Made by a program: the position numbers and the translations under genes. From the NCBI GenBank assembly GCA_017623235.1, contig JAGAPN010000041.1:1-33676 (forward strand): a stretch of 33,676 nucleotides of DNA, read 5' to 3'. The DNA is from Clostridia bacterium (GTDB taxonomy: Bacteria > Bacillota > Clostridia > Oscillospirales > Acutalibacteraceae). The notes beneath the pieces were generated by a model. The model was not told the origin of the DNA. It worked only from the letters and a program-made list of their open reading frames with translations, and ran no database searches. This document shows positions 25,145-33,676 of this stretch, piece by piece. Position 1 is the first letter of the stretch; each line of letters begins with the position of its first letter.

Positions 25145-25169
25145 CCGTTGGTTGCAAGATTTCCAACGG
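25145..25169 (-). repeat. Intercistronic hairpin, second in the gap
   Basis: CCGTTGG (25145-25151) and CCAACGG (25163-25169) form a seven-base-pair stem with an 11-base loop between two other hairpins. No U-run is present. Confidence 0.45.
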
Positions 25170-25186
25170 TTATAACGGGGGTTGGG

Positions 25187-25208
25187 CCGTCGGGCCGAGG
25201 CCCGACGG
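25187..25208 (-). repeat. Strong GC-rich intercistronic hairpin after the GH30 multimodular gene
   Basis: CCGTCGGGC (25187-25195) and GCCCGACGG (25200-25208) pair perfectly around a CTCG tetraloop on the coding strand. It starts seven bases after the stop codon. GC-rich bases follow it on the coding strand, so it is probably not an intrinsic terminator. The tetraloop is the complement of that in the 20631-20662 hairpin. Confidence 0.7.
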
Positions 25209-25214
25209 ATTTAA

Positions 25215-28200
25215 TTAGTTTTTCCAGGTGATGGTGTAAACCGATTGGTTGGGAACTGTTACCTCAACTACCTTATCCCCTACCACCAGCTTACAGGCAG
25301 TAGAACCTACCGTTGTACTCTGATTGTTGGTAATAACTGCGGTATAGGAGCCATCAGGATTCTGAACAACCAGATTTACAAGGTCGTAATCGCTGTTTGC
25401 GCCTGTATCGGTAGAGGAAATCACCCTTGCGCCAACGTCGATATGCTTACTGTAGTGGCCCAGACCGTAATAGGTGTGGGTGTAATTTATCATATCAAGC
25501 TCATCGTTACACTCGATAAGGCCGATACAATGGCTGTTTACGCCGTTGTATGCGGGGCCGCCATCCTGGTTAAGGGCCAGGTTCCAGGCCACGAAGGCCG
25601 ATGCGCCGGAACGGATAGCACGGGCAATTTTTGTAGTGGTGGAGGCTATACTGCCGATATAAAGCAGGTCTTTAGTGTCGGTAGATTTGCCGGATGAGGC
25701 CTCGGTAACGTACATCATAATACCGGGATACTTGGCCGTAACGTTAAGCATCATTTCGGGAAGGCTGGGATTGTTCTCATCACTGTTATACCAATGCCAA
25801 GCCACGCCGTTTGTAATGCTGTTGGTCTTATCAAGGATGTTAAGAACGTTCTGATAATACCTGTAGTTATGGTCAAAGTTTAGTATCTTGGTCTTCAGTC
25901 CTGCCGAGGTAAGGGTGGGACGGAGGTTGTTTACGGTAAAGTTGGAAAGCTCTGTATCAGTCCAGATCATACCGGGCCAGCCTACGTAGGCCTTAGGCTC
26001 GTTCTGGGGGGTGATGATGGAAACGGGAACTCCGTTTTTCTCCCAGGCCTTAACGGCGTTTGTAAGGTAGGTCGCGTACTCATCGTAATACTGGGTTTGC
26101 AGCTTTGGCGAGCCGTTGCCCAGGTCCTTTGCCTGCCACTGGTTGACAGTCTTCATCCAAAGAGGTGCTGTCCAGGGGGAGAGGATAAGCTGGAAGCCGC
26201 CTGCACCCGTTGAGGCGTTAATTGAGTTCATAGCACGCTTGGTATAGGGCACTATGAGGGCTTCATCGTGAGAGAAATCAAATGCGCCGTTCTTGCTGTC
26301 CTGGTAGGTATAATATTCCTTCGCAAAGTCGGAAGCACCGATACAGTTACGAATAATATTGATACCTATACCCTTTTCCTTATCGAAAATCATAGTCCAG
26401 GCCTTATCCAGCTCGGAGGCGGGCATTTCTGCCATTGAGAGGGCGGCTGAATCGGTAATGGATGCGCCGAAGCCGTCGATAGAATGAAGCTTTTTAGAGG
26501 TATCTACAGTAATTACGGTACCCGTCGAGCTGTCAAGTGCCGATTTGCTGTAAACCTTTGCGGCTCCGTCCACCAGCAGCATATTGCTGGATTTATCCGA
26601 CATATAGACGGTGGGAACGGTGCTGATAGTGGGGTTCGCCCCTGCGGAGGATATTTTATAGAGGTTCTGGGTAGCGCCTACAGGGCTCATATCCTTATTG
26701 TAGTTGTTTACCCAGCCGCTTACCTTGCCTCCAAGATAGTTTACAACGGTATGTCCCGAATGGGTTGCATCGGTATCGGCGCCGCCGAATACGTTGTTAA
26801 CCTGTTTTGCATTGAAGGTTACGGTTGCGGTACCCGTAACGTCGGCACCCAGGCCTACGCCTCCGCCGAATACGTTGGCTGCGGCGGAATTTTCAAGGAA
26901 GATAACCGAGGTGTTGCCGTAAACCACGCTGTGACGGCCACCGCCGTAGGCATAGTTAACTATAGCGTTACCCGAAACCTTAAGGGAGGTATTTCCTGTA
27001 AGGTTAGAGGGTGTAACGGTAACTGTACCGTCCTCCTCGGTGGTGGTAAAGCCGTTACCGCCGCCGTGGGCCGCATAAACCGTTGCATTACCGTTTATGG
27101 TAATATCCACATCTCCCATTACCGTGGTGTTGTTACCACCGCCGCCGTAAAGATTGTTTACATTAGCGGTGCCGCCTACCTCCACGGTAACGTCACCTAC
27201 AAGTGAGCCTGCCTGGCGGCCACCGTACACGTGACTATAGCTACCCGAGAGAAGAGTTATATGGGTATCATATTCAGCGTACAGATTAGCCAGCTTAAGG
27301 GCGCCGTAGATGGTTTGGGAGCTGATGGTGACCTTTTCACCCATAGTAAGGTGATGGCCGTTTGCATAAATGGGATGTGTTCCCGTAATAGTGATATTAC
27401 TGAAGGTAACGTCGTCGTTTATATGCAGGTCAACTGCAGAGAGGGCTAACGTGCCGCCTGTGATATTGACCTTCTTACCCTGGTTGGCCCAACCGAAGTG
27501 AGCATCGGGGGTAAGTGTACCTATTATATATATAGTGCCGTTATCCCCTACCCTATCCAGGGCGGCGCCCAGGGTCTTTAAGGGGGCGTCGGGATGGGTA
27601 CCGGGGTTGGTATCAAGTCCACTGTCGGAAACGTATACCTTGTAGTCGTTTTTACGGAAATTGTCAAAGGCCACAAGGTCGCATATATCAACCGACTTAT
27701 CGGAATTAATATCGGCGGCATCGGCTACTGCGGTGCCCTTTAAGATTGCCTCGCGCTGGAGAGTGTCCAACTCGGCATCGGGCTTTTTATCGCCGTTTAT
27801 ATCTGCCAGGGTGATACGGGTAGGCTCCAGCTCGGCTCTTGCGGGGGCCGCCTCAAAGGTGAGGCCTGCCGCTGACACCGATACCAGGGTGATGTCCGTA
27901 TCGTTGGGGTAATTTGCCGTTTTATTATCAAGGGCGGTGGAAAATACGATGTTATGGGTTCCCTTGGTAAGATAGAGAGAGGTATCAATACCTGTGGTGC
28001 TGTCTGCCGCAGCGGGGCTGAAGCTTATGGTATGTACCACACCGTCAACCATAGCGGCGATATACCTGTGGGTAACCTCCTCGGGTACCTTGGCGTTAAG
28101 GGTAATATCGTAATATCCGTCCTCAGGGGCGGTAACCTTAACCGCCACGTAAGGCATACGGCTCAGGTTATATTTGGTGAGGTTAGAGGTGGTAACCTTA

Positions 28201-30662
28201 TCCCAGGAAGCGTCACCACGCTGACCGCCCGTAAGGGAGGTGCCGTCCTTTGTGAGATAGCGGTCATTATAGGTGACCTTATCACTTACGGCACTATTGG
28301 TGGTGTAGGCATTATCTGCCGAAACGCCCTCAAGACGCATATCAATATCCAGGTAATCCTGGTTGAAGCATATCCACTTTTCAGGCTCACCCGAATCCAT
28401 ACGGAGAGGTGCAGTCACTATAATAACGTTTCTGCCCTTATGAAGGTCGGCAGTGAACTCCATATAGTTCTGATTGTTAAACTGCGCTGTGGTATTAGTA
28501 ATATTAAGCTGAATGGGGGCCCCACCATTTACAATGGCTGCAAGATGCGGCTTGACACCGTTATCGGTGGTAGTGCCCATACCATAATAGCCCTTGATGC
28601 CAAAGAAATATTTACCGTCGGCGAGGGCATCTACCTGATAAAGCACGTAAGGTGCGGCATTTTTATGCTTATAGGTATCAGCCAAGTTCTTAATAGTGGC
28701 TGTAGTTTCACCGAAATAGGAGGCTCCGCCAACTACGGTGCCACTAACACCTGAAGGTGTTTCGTTATTATTATCGTAAAGATGCCATACGGAATTTTCT
28801 GCCTCAAGCTTTTGGAGCTTGGGTTTAAATTCAACGCCCTGGGAGAAGGTTATAGAGTCATAATCAAGAATCTGATAAGCCTTACTTGTGTCAGTATGTG
28901 TATGGCCGTCAACCGTATTGCCAAACTGGTCGGCGGGGACTAAGCTTTCAAGCTCGGCCACGTCCTTGGGCATCATAGTGGTTATTACAAACTCGTGAAT
29001 ACCCTTGGTAAGGTAGGTTGAAATATCCACAGTAGTGGCCTTAGTTGTACCGTCGTGATAGATATTGCGGGCGTAGCCTGCTTTATCAACAAATACGGCT
29101 ATCCAGTGGCCCGTAGCGTAGTCACGCTTCCAGCCGGTTTTAAGAGAGATATCGTAATAACCGTCGTTTTCCGCAATTACGTTAAATTTGAAATGAGGCA
29201 TTCTGGCTGAGGTAGCCTGCTCATAGGTAACGGTGGTTGCGGTTATTTTCTGACTCTTAGGAACAGAATCCCAACGGAGGTGACCTGTATCCTTAACCTG
29301 CAGGCCGTTTCCGTCATTATTGGTGGCTTTTACCGTACCCTGGCTTTCGTCTACATATATATATTCAGTATCCTCGGCCTCAAGCTTGAGCGTTGCCTCG
29401 GCCTTGACGGGGGTGAGGAAATGGTCAAACTCGATATAATCCATATTTATATAGGGTTTAAGAGTGGGATTTGCTATAAGGTAATCAGCGGTAAGGCCGA
29501 CGGCCTTTATAATATTTACACCCTTTTTAAGATTTACGGTATAGTAGGCGTTATTATAATCGCCCATACCGCCTATCCAGGAGGAGGTGTAAAGGGTATC
29601 GTTGGCAATAAGCACCGCATCGGGCATTGCCGTTCCGCTACCGCCTATGTAGGCGCCTACACGAAGGTTATATTTGCCGTCGGCAGGGGCTGTAATCATA
29701 TACTGTACGTAGGGTAAAGCGGAGTTTTTATTAAGGCCCTCACGGATTGCGGCAACAGTAAGATTACTGTTTTTGACAGCATCACGCTCGGCGCCTGTAA
29801 CACCGCCGATAAAGGACTTACCCGAAGCACCGCTTGGTACGGGATATTCTTCGGTAGCGGTTTCGGCGGTAGCGCCTGCATAGGCACCGTGGAGGGTGGC
29901 GTAGGCGCTGTCCTCTGCCTCAAGACGCTTGGCCGAGGTTACCGAATTCATCATTTCCTGCAGGGTGGGTGCGCCGTGAACGCTGACCCCTGCGGGAACC
30001 TCAATGGACGTGTAGTTGGTCCAGGAGGTTATATCGGTCTGGGTGTTCTCGGGATTTGCCATAACCACCGAGTGGTCGGTAACGGTAGGCATTGAGAAAG
30101 CAATATAGTGTGTGCCCGCCTCAAGGCTTAAGGTAATGGTAGCGGTAGACTGCTTGGTCATTGAGCCCTTACTGCCAAAGTTGGCGGTGTAGAGCAGACC
30201 GTCTACCAGCACCATGGCGTTAAACGCCTTGTTGCTGCCTGTGTTAAGCTTGGCAGTAAACTGATACTGTCCTGCCGCTGCAACCGATACCTTAAGGCCT
30301 ACGTAAGCCCAGCGAGTAGACGTACTGTCATACTTTGTGGCAAAGCCTCGAATGGTAGCCGATTTGTAATTATCCTTATCCCAGCCGCCAAGGGTGGTAT
30401 AGGATGAGGGTCTGTCCCAGCGGGTATCGGAGTAACCCTCCAGCGCCCACTTGTTAACACCCGACTCAACGCCCTCGGTAACACGGTTAAGGAAGACGTA
30501 TTCATCATAGGTTCCAACCGCATTGGCATCACCGTCGGGGGTAAGGGTCACGGGGCCCGCAAGGGGCTCAACCGTTTCGGCCAGGGTTGAAAAGGACAGC
30601 GGGATTATGGAGGCCACCATAAGCAGAGAAAGCGCTATGGAAATTATCCTCTTAATTTTCAT
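25215..30662 (-). CDS. Secreted multimodular GH30 glycosidase with CBM-like modules, dockerin-like segment and beta-helix
   Basis: The 1815-residue protein has a signal peptide (about 1-29) and A-B-A-B-A modules starting near 34, 243, 424, 616 and 787. A dockerin-like segment lies at about 950-995 (DINGDKKPD and DINSDKSVDICDL). Beta-helix repeats with YGGG/VFGGG turns span about 1007-1350. A C-terminal GH30 domain covers about 1360-1815. The GH30 shows DGFGASITD, SPWTAPLWMK, the acid/base Glu1555 in QNEPKAY and the nucleophile Glu1654 in VTEASSG. GH30 enzymes are retaining beta-glycosidases; this motif set is closer to the glucosylceramidase/beta-1,6-glucanase branch than to GH30 xylanases, by eye. 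It should act outside the cell. AAAGGTGA lies about eight bases before the ATG. Confidence 0.9.
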   Translation of the reverse strand: MKIKRIISIALSLLMVASIIPLSFSTLAETVEPLAGPVTLTPDGDANAVGTYDEYVFLNRVTEGVESGVNKWALEGYSDTRWDRPSSYTTLGGWDKDNYKSATIRGFATKYDSTSTRWAYVGLKVSVAAAGQYQFTAKLNTGSNKAFNAMVLVDGLLYTANFGSKGSMTKQSTATITLSLEAGTHYIAFSMPTVTDHSVVMANPENTQTDITSWTNYTSIEVPAGVSVHGAPTLQEMMNSVTSAKRLEAEDSAYATLHGAYAGATAETATEEYPVPSGASGKSFIGGVTGAERDAVKNSNLTVAAIREGLNKNSALPYVQYMITAPADGKYNLRVGAYIGGSGTAMPDAVLIANDTLYTSSWIGGMGDYNNAYYTVNLKKGVNIIKAVGLTADYLIANPTLKPYINMDYIEFDHFLTPVKAEATLKLEAEDTEYIYVDESQGTVKATNNDGNGLQVKDTGHLRWDSVPKSQKITATTVTYEQATSARMPHFKFNVIAENDGYYDISLKTGWKRDYATGHWIAVFVDKAGYARNIYHDGTTKATTVDISTYLTKGIHEFVITTMMPKDVAELESLVPADQFGNTVDGHTHTDTSKAYQILDYDSITFSQGVEFKPKLQKLEAENSVWHLYDNNNETPSGVSGTVVGGASYFGETTATIKNLADTYKHKNAAPYVLYQVDALADGKYFFGIKGYYGMGTTTDNGVKPHLAAIVNGGAPIQLNITNTTAQFNNQNYMEFTADLHKGRNVIIVTAPLRMDSGEPEKWICFNQDYLDIDMRLEGVSADNAYTTNSAVSDKVTYNDRYLTKDGTSLTGGQRGDASWDKVTTSNLTKYNLSRMPYVAVKVTAPEDGYYDITLNAKVPEEVTHRYIAAMVDGVVHTISFSPAAADSTTGIDTSLYLTKGTHNIVFSTALDNKTANYPNDTDITLVSVSAAGLTFEAAPARAELEPTRITLADINGDKKPDAELDTLQREAILKGTAVADAADINSDKSVDICDLVAFDNFRKNDYKVYVSDSGLDTNPGTHPDAPLKTLGAALDRVGDNGTIYIIGTLTPDAHFGWANQGKKVNITGGTLALSAVDLHINDDVTFSNITITGTHPIYANGHHLTMGEKVTISSQTIYGALKLANLYAEYDTHITLLSGSYSHVYGGRQAGSLVGDVTVEVGGTANVNNLYGGGGNNTTVMGDVDITINGNATVYAAHGGGNGFTTTEEDGTVTVTPSNLTGNTSLKVSGNAIVNYAYGGGRHSVVYGNTSVIFLENSAAANVFGGGVGLGADVTGTATVTFNAKQVNNVFGGADTDATHSGHTVVNYLGGKVSGWVNNYNKDMSPVGATQNLYKISSAGANPTISTVPTVYMSDKSSNMLLVDGAAKVYSKSALDSSTGTVITVDTSKKLHSIDGFGASITDSAALSMAEMPASELDKAWTMIFDKEKGIGINIIRNCIGASDFAKEYYTYQDSKNGAFDFSHDEALIVPYTKRAMNSINASTGAGGFQLILSPWTAPLWMKTVNQWQAKDLGNGSPKLQTQYYDEYATYLTNAVKAWEKNGVPVSIITPQNEPKAYVGWPGMIWTDTELSNFTVNNLRPTLTSAGLKTKILNFDHNYRYYQNVLNILDKTNSITNGVAWHWYNSDENNPSLPEMMLNVTAKYPGIMMYVTEASSGKSTDTKDLLYIGSIASTTTKIARAIRSGASAFVAWNLALNQDGGPAYNGVNSHCIGLIECNDELDMINYTHTYYGLGHYSKHIDVGARVISSTDTGANSDYDLVNLVVQNPDGSYTAVITNNQSTTVGSTACKLVVGDKVVEVTVPNQSVYTITWKN

Positions 30663-30680
30663 TCTTTTTAATCACCTTTC

Positions 30681-32060
30681 CTAAATTTCAGCTTTCCACT
30701 GAAGGGTTGCCACACTTGCGGCAGGAAGGGTAAGCTCGATAACCGAGTCGCCGCAGAGGACCTTGCAAAAGGCCTCTTCCTCGGCGTTACGGTTTACAAT
30801 AACCGTTGTTACGCTGCCGTCAGGATTAAGGAAGGCGGCGTTAACGAGTCTGAATTCAGCATCAGCCGTATCGGTAGAATGGATGCGCTTTGCGCCCTTC
30901 TTTACGTACTTGCTGAAGTGACCCAGAGAGTAGTAATCCATATTAAAGGATACCTTACCCGTTTCGGTATTACATACCAGCAGGCCCGAACAATGAACAT
31001 TAACGTTATTGTAGGTGGGGCCGCCGTTATGGTCGAGAGCCATATTCCAAAGAACGTAGGCACCTGCGCCCGAACGGAAGCTGCGGGCAATTTTGGAAGC
31101 GATGTTTGCCATACGCTGAATGGTGCAGGGGTTGGTACTGCTGGAGGCCTCGGTAACGTAGATAAGCTTATCGGGGAACAGGTCGTAGCTTGAGAGCATC
31201 TGCTCGGGCTGACCGTGGTACCAATGGTAAGCTATACCGTCGGAGGACTCCATAGTATTTTCCATTATGGAGTTGGCTTCATAGTGGAAATTAAAGTTAT
31301 GGTCAAGATTAAGAATCTTGGTTTTAAGTCCTGCTTCGTTTAAAGCGGGGCGCATATATTTATTTGTAAAATCAATAAGCACTTCCCTATCCCAATGCAT
31401 TCCCGGCCAGGGAACTAAGGCATAGGGCTCGTTCTGAACGGTGAGAATGTTTACAGGCAGGCCTGCCTCCTCGTAAGCCTGAATTGACTTTACAAGATAC
31501 TTGGCATAGACCTCGTAACATTCCTCTCTGAGCTCGGGGTTGGTTTTTGCCTGCCATATCCACTGGTCTTTCATCCAGAGAGGGGGTGACCAGGGGGAAA
31601 GGATAAGGGAGCAGTCCCCTGCCATTTCAAAGGCTCTCTTTGTAAGGGGGACTATCTGCTTTAAATCGTGGGAGAAATCAAAATGCTCAAGCTCCCAATC
31701 CTCTTCACCCTCGGGCATATCGTCGTAGGTGTAGTATTCGGGGGCAAAGTCGGAGCCTGCGATACAGTTGCGTATCATATTGATGCCGATACCCTCTTCC
31801 TTGTCGAAGAGAGAGGTCATAGCGCGGTCAAGCTCATCCTTGGGCATTGCCGACATTACAACTGCGGCGGTATCGGTAAAGGAGGCGCCGAAGCCGTCCA
31901 CGGTCTGAAAGGTCTTGTTGGGGTCAACCACAATTACATTACCCTTATGTGGGTCAAATTCACTTCTTTTATAAACCCTCGCCATATCATCGGCAGGCTT
32001 CATAAAGTCTTCATTAACAGAAAGAACTACTTTTGGGGAACCATTTACTGTGTATTTCAT
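30681..32060 (-). CDS. Cytosolic GH30 glycosidase
   Basis: The protein (459 residues from the chosen start) has no signal peptide and consists of a single GH30 domain: VDGFGASFTDTAA near 55, SPWSPPLWMK near 155, the acid/base Glu211 in VQNEPYA and the nucleophile Glu304 in VTEASSS. The final ~80 residues form the side beta-domain typical of the family. It is closely similar to the lipoprotein GH30 upstream and the GH30 end of the next gene. Being intracellular, it would cut imported oligosaccharides, probably of the same linkage as the surface enzymes. I take the ATG at 32060, because GGAGG is nine bases upstream, not the ATG at 32066, which is only three bases away. Confidence 0.9.
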   Translation of the reverse strand: MKYTVNGSPKVVLSVNEDFMKPADDMARVYKRSEFDPHKGNVIVVDPNKTFQTVDGFGASFTDTAAVVMSAMPKDELDRAMTSLFDKEEGIGINMIRNCIAGSDFAPEYYTYDDMPEGEEDWELEHFDFSHDLKQIVPLTKRAFEMAGDCSLILSPWSPPLWMKDQWIWQAKTNPELREECYEVYAKYLVKSIQAYEEAGLPVNILTVQNEPYALVPWPGMHWDREVLIDFTNKYMRPALNEAGLKTKILNLDHNFNFHYEANSIMENTMESSDGIAYHWYHGQPEQMLSSYDLFPDKLIYVTEASSSTNPCTIQRMANIASKIARSFRSGAGAYVLWNMALDHNGGPTYNNVNVHCSGLLVCNTETGKVSFNMDYYSLGHFSKYVKKGAKRIHSTDTADAEFRLVNAAFLNPDGSVTTVIVNRNAEEEAFCKVLCGDSVIELTLPAASVATLQWKAEI

Positions 32061-32069
32061 ATACATACG

Positions 32070-32074
32070 CCTCC
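32070..32074 (-). promoter_or_regulatory. Ribosome binding site deciding the cytosolic GH30 start
   Basis: GGAGG on the minus strand is nine bases before the ATG at 32060 and three before the in-frame ATG at 32066, so the later codon is the better start. Confidence 0.65.
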
Positions 32075-32101
32075 GTTAGCGCAAGAAGCTAAAATTACTT
32101 T

Positions 32102-33607
32102 TTATACGTTTGCATCCCAGGTTACGGTTACTACAGAGCGGGAAGGTGTAGCGAACTCAAGAACGGTATTTCCGACAACCAGCTTGCAAAGCTCTTTATC
32201 CTTAATGGTCTGATTGGTAATAACAGCTGTTATAGAGCCGTTGGGGTTTTTAGCAACTACGTTTACGTACTCATAAGCCTCTGCGGCGCCTGTATCGGTA
32301 GATTTCAGAACCTTTGCGCCTACGTGGATGTACTTACTGTAGTGAGCGAGAGCAAAGTAGTCATGGCCGTATTTAATTTTTCCTGTTTCGGTATTGCACT
32401 CAACAAGGCCGGAGCAATGCTCGTTAATATCGTTATAGGTGGGACCGCCGGTCTGGTCCAGAGCCATATTCCAGTCAACAAAGGCCGAAGCGCCGCTATA
32501 CAGCGAGCGAGCAATCTTGTTGGCTTTATTCAGAATACCGTTAAGGGTATGAGGACGGGATGAAGAAGCCTCGGTAACGTACATAAGAACGTCGGGGAAT
32601 ATTTTAGCCGCATCGGCAATAACCTCAGGATTGCCGGAATACCAGTGCCAGGCGATACCCTGGGTAGAGCCAAGTGTGGAAGCCATAATGTTTTCGGCCT
32701 CGTCCTGGTACTTAAAGTTATAGTCCACATTCAGAATGCGTGTATCCAGACCTGCATCGTCAAGAGCGGGACGAAGATTATCGTTGGCAAAGTTTGCCAA
32801 GGATTCCCACTCCCACCACATACCGGGCCAGTTTCCACCGAACCAGGGCTCATTTTGTGGGGTGATGATGGAAACGGGAATACCCTGTTCCTCCCAGGCC
32901 TGAATGGTTTTTACGAGATACTTGGCGTAGGTATTGTAGCAGTCACGACGAAGGATTGCTCTGTATTTTGCCTGCCATACGTACTCTGACTTCATCCAGA
33001 GAGGTGCCGTCCAAGGAGAAAGTATCATCTTATAGCGGTCCTCGCCTATCATTTCGTAGGCACGCTTGGTGTAGGGCACAATCTGCTTTAAATCGTGAGA
33101 GAAATCAAACTTTTCCAAAGCATAGTCATCCTGACCCTCGGGAATATCGTTATAGGTATAATATTCAAGAGCAAAGTCGGAAGAGCCGATGCAGTTACGG
33201 ATAATGTTAAGGCCGATACCCTCATTCTGGTCGAACAGACGGAGGTAAGCCTTATCAACCTCATCCTTGGGCATCTGAGAAAGAGCATAGCAGGCGGTAT
33301 CGGTAAAGGATGCGCCAAAGCCCTCTATCTCGTGTCTGGTTTCCTCGGGGTCAACATAAATTATCATACCCTTGGATTCGTCCAGCTCGGATTTGCTGTA
33401 TACCTTAACAGCATCCTCCCTCAAAACGAAGTTGTTTTTTGAGTCCGAGATAAATAACAGAGGATCTCCCGTCACGCTTAGGACTGCAGAAGCCGAATCG
33501 TCAGGCTTCGATGCGTCGCCGGAGGATGCAGCTCCGCCACCGCAGGCGGCGAGGCTTAAGAGCATTGTAAGCGCTAACAGGATGCAAATTGCTTTTCTTA
33601 TTCGCAT
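32102..33607 (-). CDS. Surface lipoprotein GH30 glycosidase
   Basis: The 501-residue protein has a lipoprotein signal with lipobox LAAC, Cys22 being the lipidated residue, followed by a Gly/Ser/Asp-rich linker to about residue 45. The GH30 domain shows IEGFGASFTD near 94-103, SPWTAPLWMK at 197-206, the acid/base Glu253 in PQNEPWF and the nucleophile Glu346 in VTEASSS. It should be tethered to the outer face of the membrane and cleave polysaccharide fragments near the transporter. AAGGAG lies eight bases before the ATG. It follows the partial upstream gene by 27 bases and precedes the cytosolic GH30 gene by about 41 bases, so it belongs to the same transcription unit. Confidence 0.92.
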   Translation of the reverse strand: MRIRKAICILLALTMLLSLAACGGGAASSGDASKPDDSASAVLSVTGDPLLFISDSKNNFVLREDAVKVYSKSELDESKGMIIYVDPEETRHEIEGFGASFTDTACYALSQMPKDEVDKAYLRLFDQNEGIGLNIIRNCIGSSDFALEYYTYNDIPEGQDDYALEKFDFSHDLKQIVPYTKRAYEMIGEDRYKMILSPWTAPLWMKSEYVWQAKYRAILRRDCYNTYAKYLVKTIQAWEEQGIPVSIITPQNEPWFGGNWPGMWWEWESLANFANDNLRPALDDAGLDTRILNVDYNFKYQDEAENIMASTLGSTQGIAWHWYSGNPEVIADAAKIFPDVLMYVTEASSSRPHTLNGILNKANKIARSLYSGASAFVDWNMALDQTGGPTYNDINEHCSGLVECNTETGKIKYGHDYFALAHYSKYIHVGAKVLKSTDTGAAEAYEYVNVVAKNPNGSITAVITNQTIKDKELCKLVVGNTVLEFATPSRSVVTVTWDANV

Positions 33608-33634
33608 TTGCTTTTCTCCTTCCTAAAAGGTAGT

Positions 33635-33676
33635 TTATTTCTTTTCGCCGGGATGGGAGGCATAGAACTCATCCAG
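33635..33676 (-). CDS. C-terminal end of an upstream gene, cut by the window edge
   Basis: An open frame enters from the right edge and ends at a TAA (33637-33635), encoding LDEFYASHPGEKK. The stop is 27 bases before the lipoprotein GH30 start, the spacing expected within an operon. Thirteen residues are too few to identify the product. Confidence 0.5.
   Translation of the reverse strand: MDEFYASHPGEKK

Noticed and set aside
1-33676. CRISPR array or cas genes to go with the Card1-like protein
   Set aside because: No direct repeats with regular unique spacers and no Cas10, Cas1, Cas2 or Csm/Cmr-like protein are visible. The window starts just after the pair, so genes further left cannot be excluded.
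1-33676. Insertion sequences, tRNA or rRNA genes
   Set aside because: No transposase-like protein, no terminal inverted repeats around a gene and no cloverleaf or rRNA-like sequence was noticed on either strand.

Overview
The window looks like a carbohydrate-degradation locus from an uncultured anaerobic Firmicute, probably a gut or rumen Clostridia/Oscillospiraceae-type bacterium. The reasons are strong AGGAGG-type ribosome binding sites, Gram-positive lipoprotein signals, dockerin-like Ca-binding repeats, MalFG-type sugar permeases without their own ATPase, and CBM6/35-like modules. The taxonomy is inference. Every gene I can support lies on the minus strand, so transcription runs from right to left. 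There is no stretch of 300 bases or more without a gene; the largest gaps are about 160 and 140 bases and carry perfect hairpins.

Right part (33676 to 30681): the last 13 codons of an upstream gene, then a surface lipoprotein GH30 glycosidase and a cytosolic GH30 glycosidase. Middle (30662 to 15459): three very large secreted proteins built from alternating carbohydrate-binding-like modules of two types, here called A and B. The first is A-B-A-B-A, a dockerin-like segment, a beta-helix repeat region and a C-terminal GH30 domain. The second has the same architecture without the GH30. The third is nine A/B modules ending in a C-terminal membrane anchor. Next comes a cytosolic GH43-like enzyme.

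Left-middle (14475 to 3612): an import module. It holds a 969-residue solute-binding protein fused to carbohydrate-binding-like domains, a MalF/MalG-type permease pair, an NHL-repeat/Yip1 membrane protein, a DUF5696-type lipoprotein and a second MalF/MalG-type permease pair, closed by a clear intrinsic terminator. Together these could bind, cut and import one polysaccharide or family of glycans: surface capture by the A/B modules, extracellular cleavage by GH30 enzymes, uptake through one or two ABC cores, and intracellular finishing by GH30 and GH43. The substrate is not visible; GH30 enzymes of this sequence type act on beta-glucans, beta-galactans or other beta-linked glycans.

Left end (3496 to 56): an independent two-gene unit with its own predicted promoter directly behind the terminator. 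The first gene encodes a CARF-like/DUF1887 (Card1-type) protein with a PD-(D/E)xK-like nuclease motif. The second encodes a four-helix membrane protein with RCK/TrkA-N-like Rossmann domains and a C-terminal RyR-like domain. No CRISPR array or cas gene is in the window. This pair looks like a nucleotide-sensing conflict or defence module and is the best candidate for an undescribed system.
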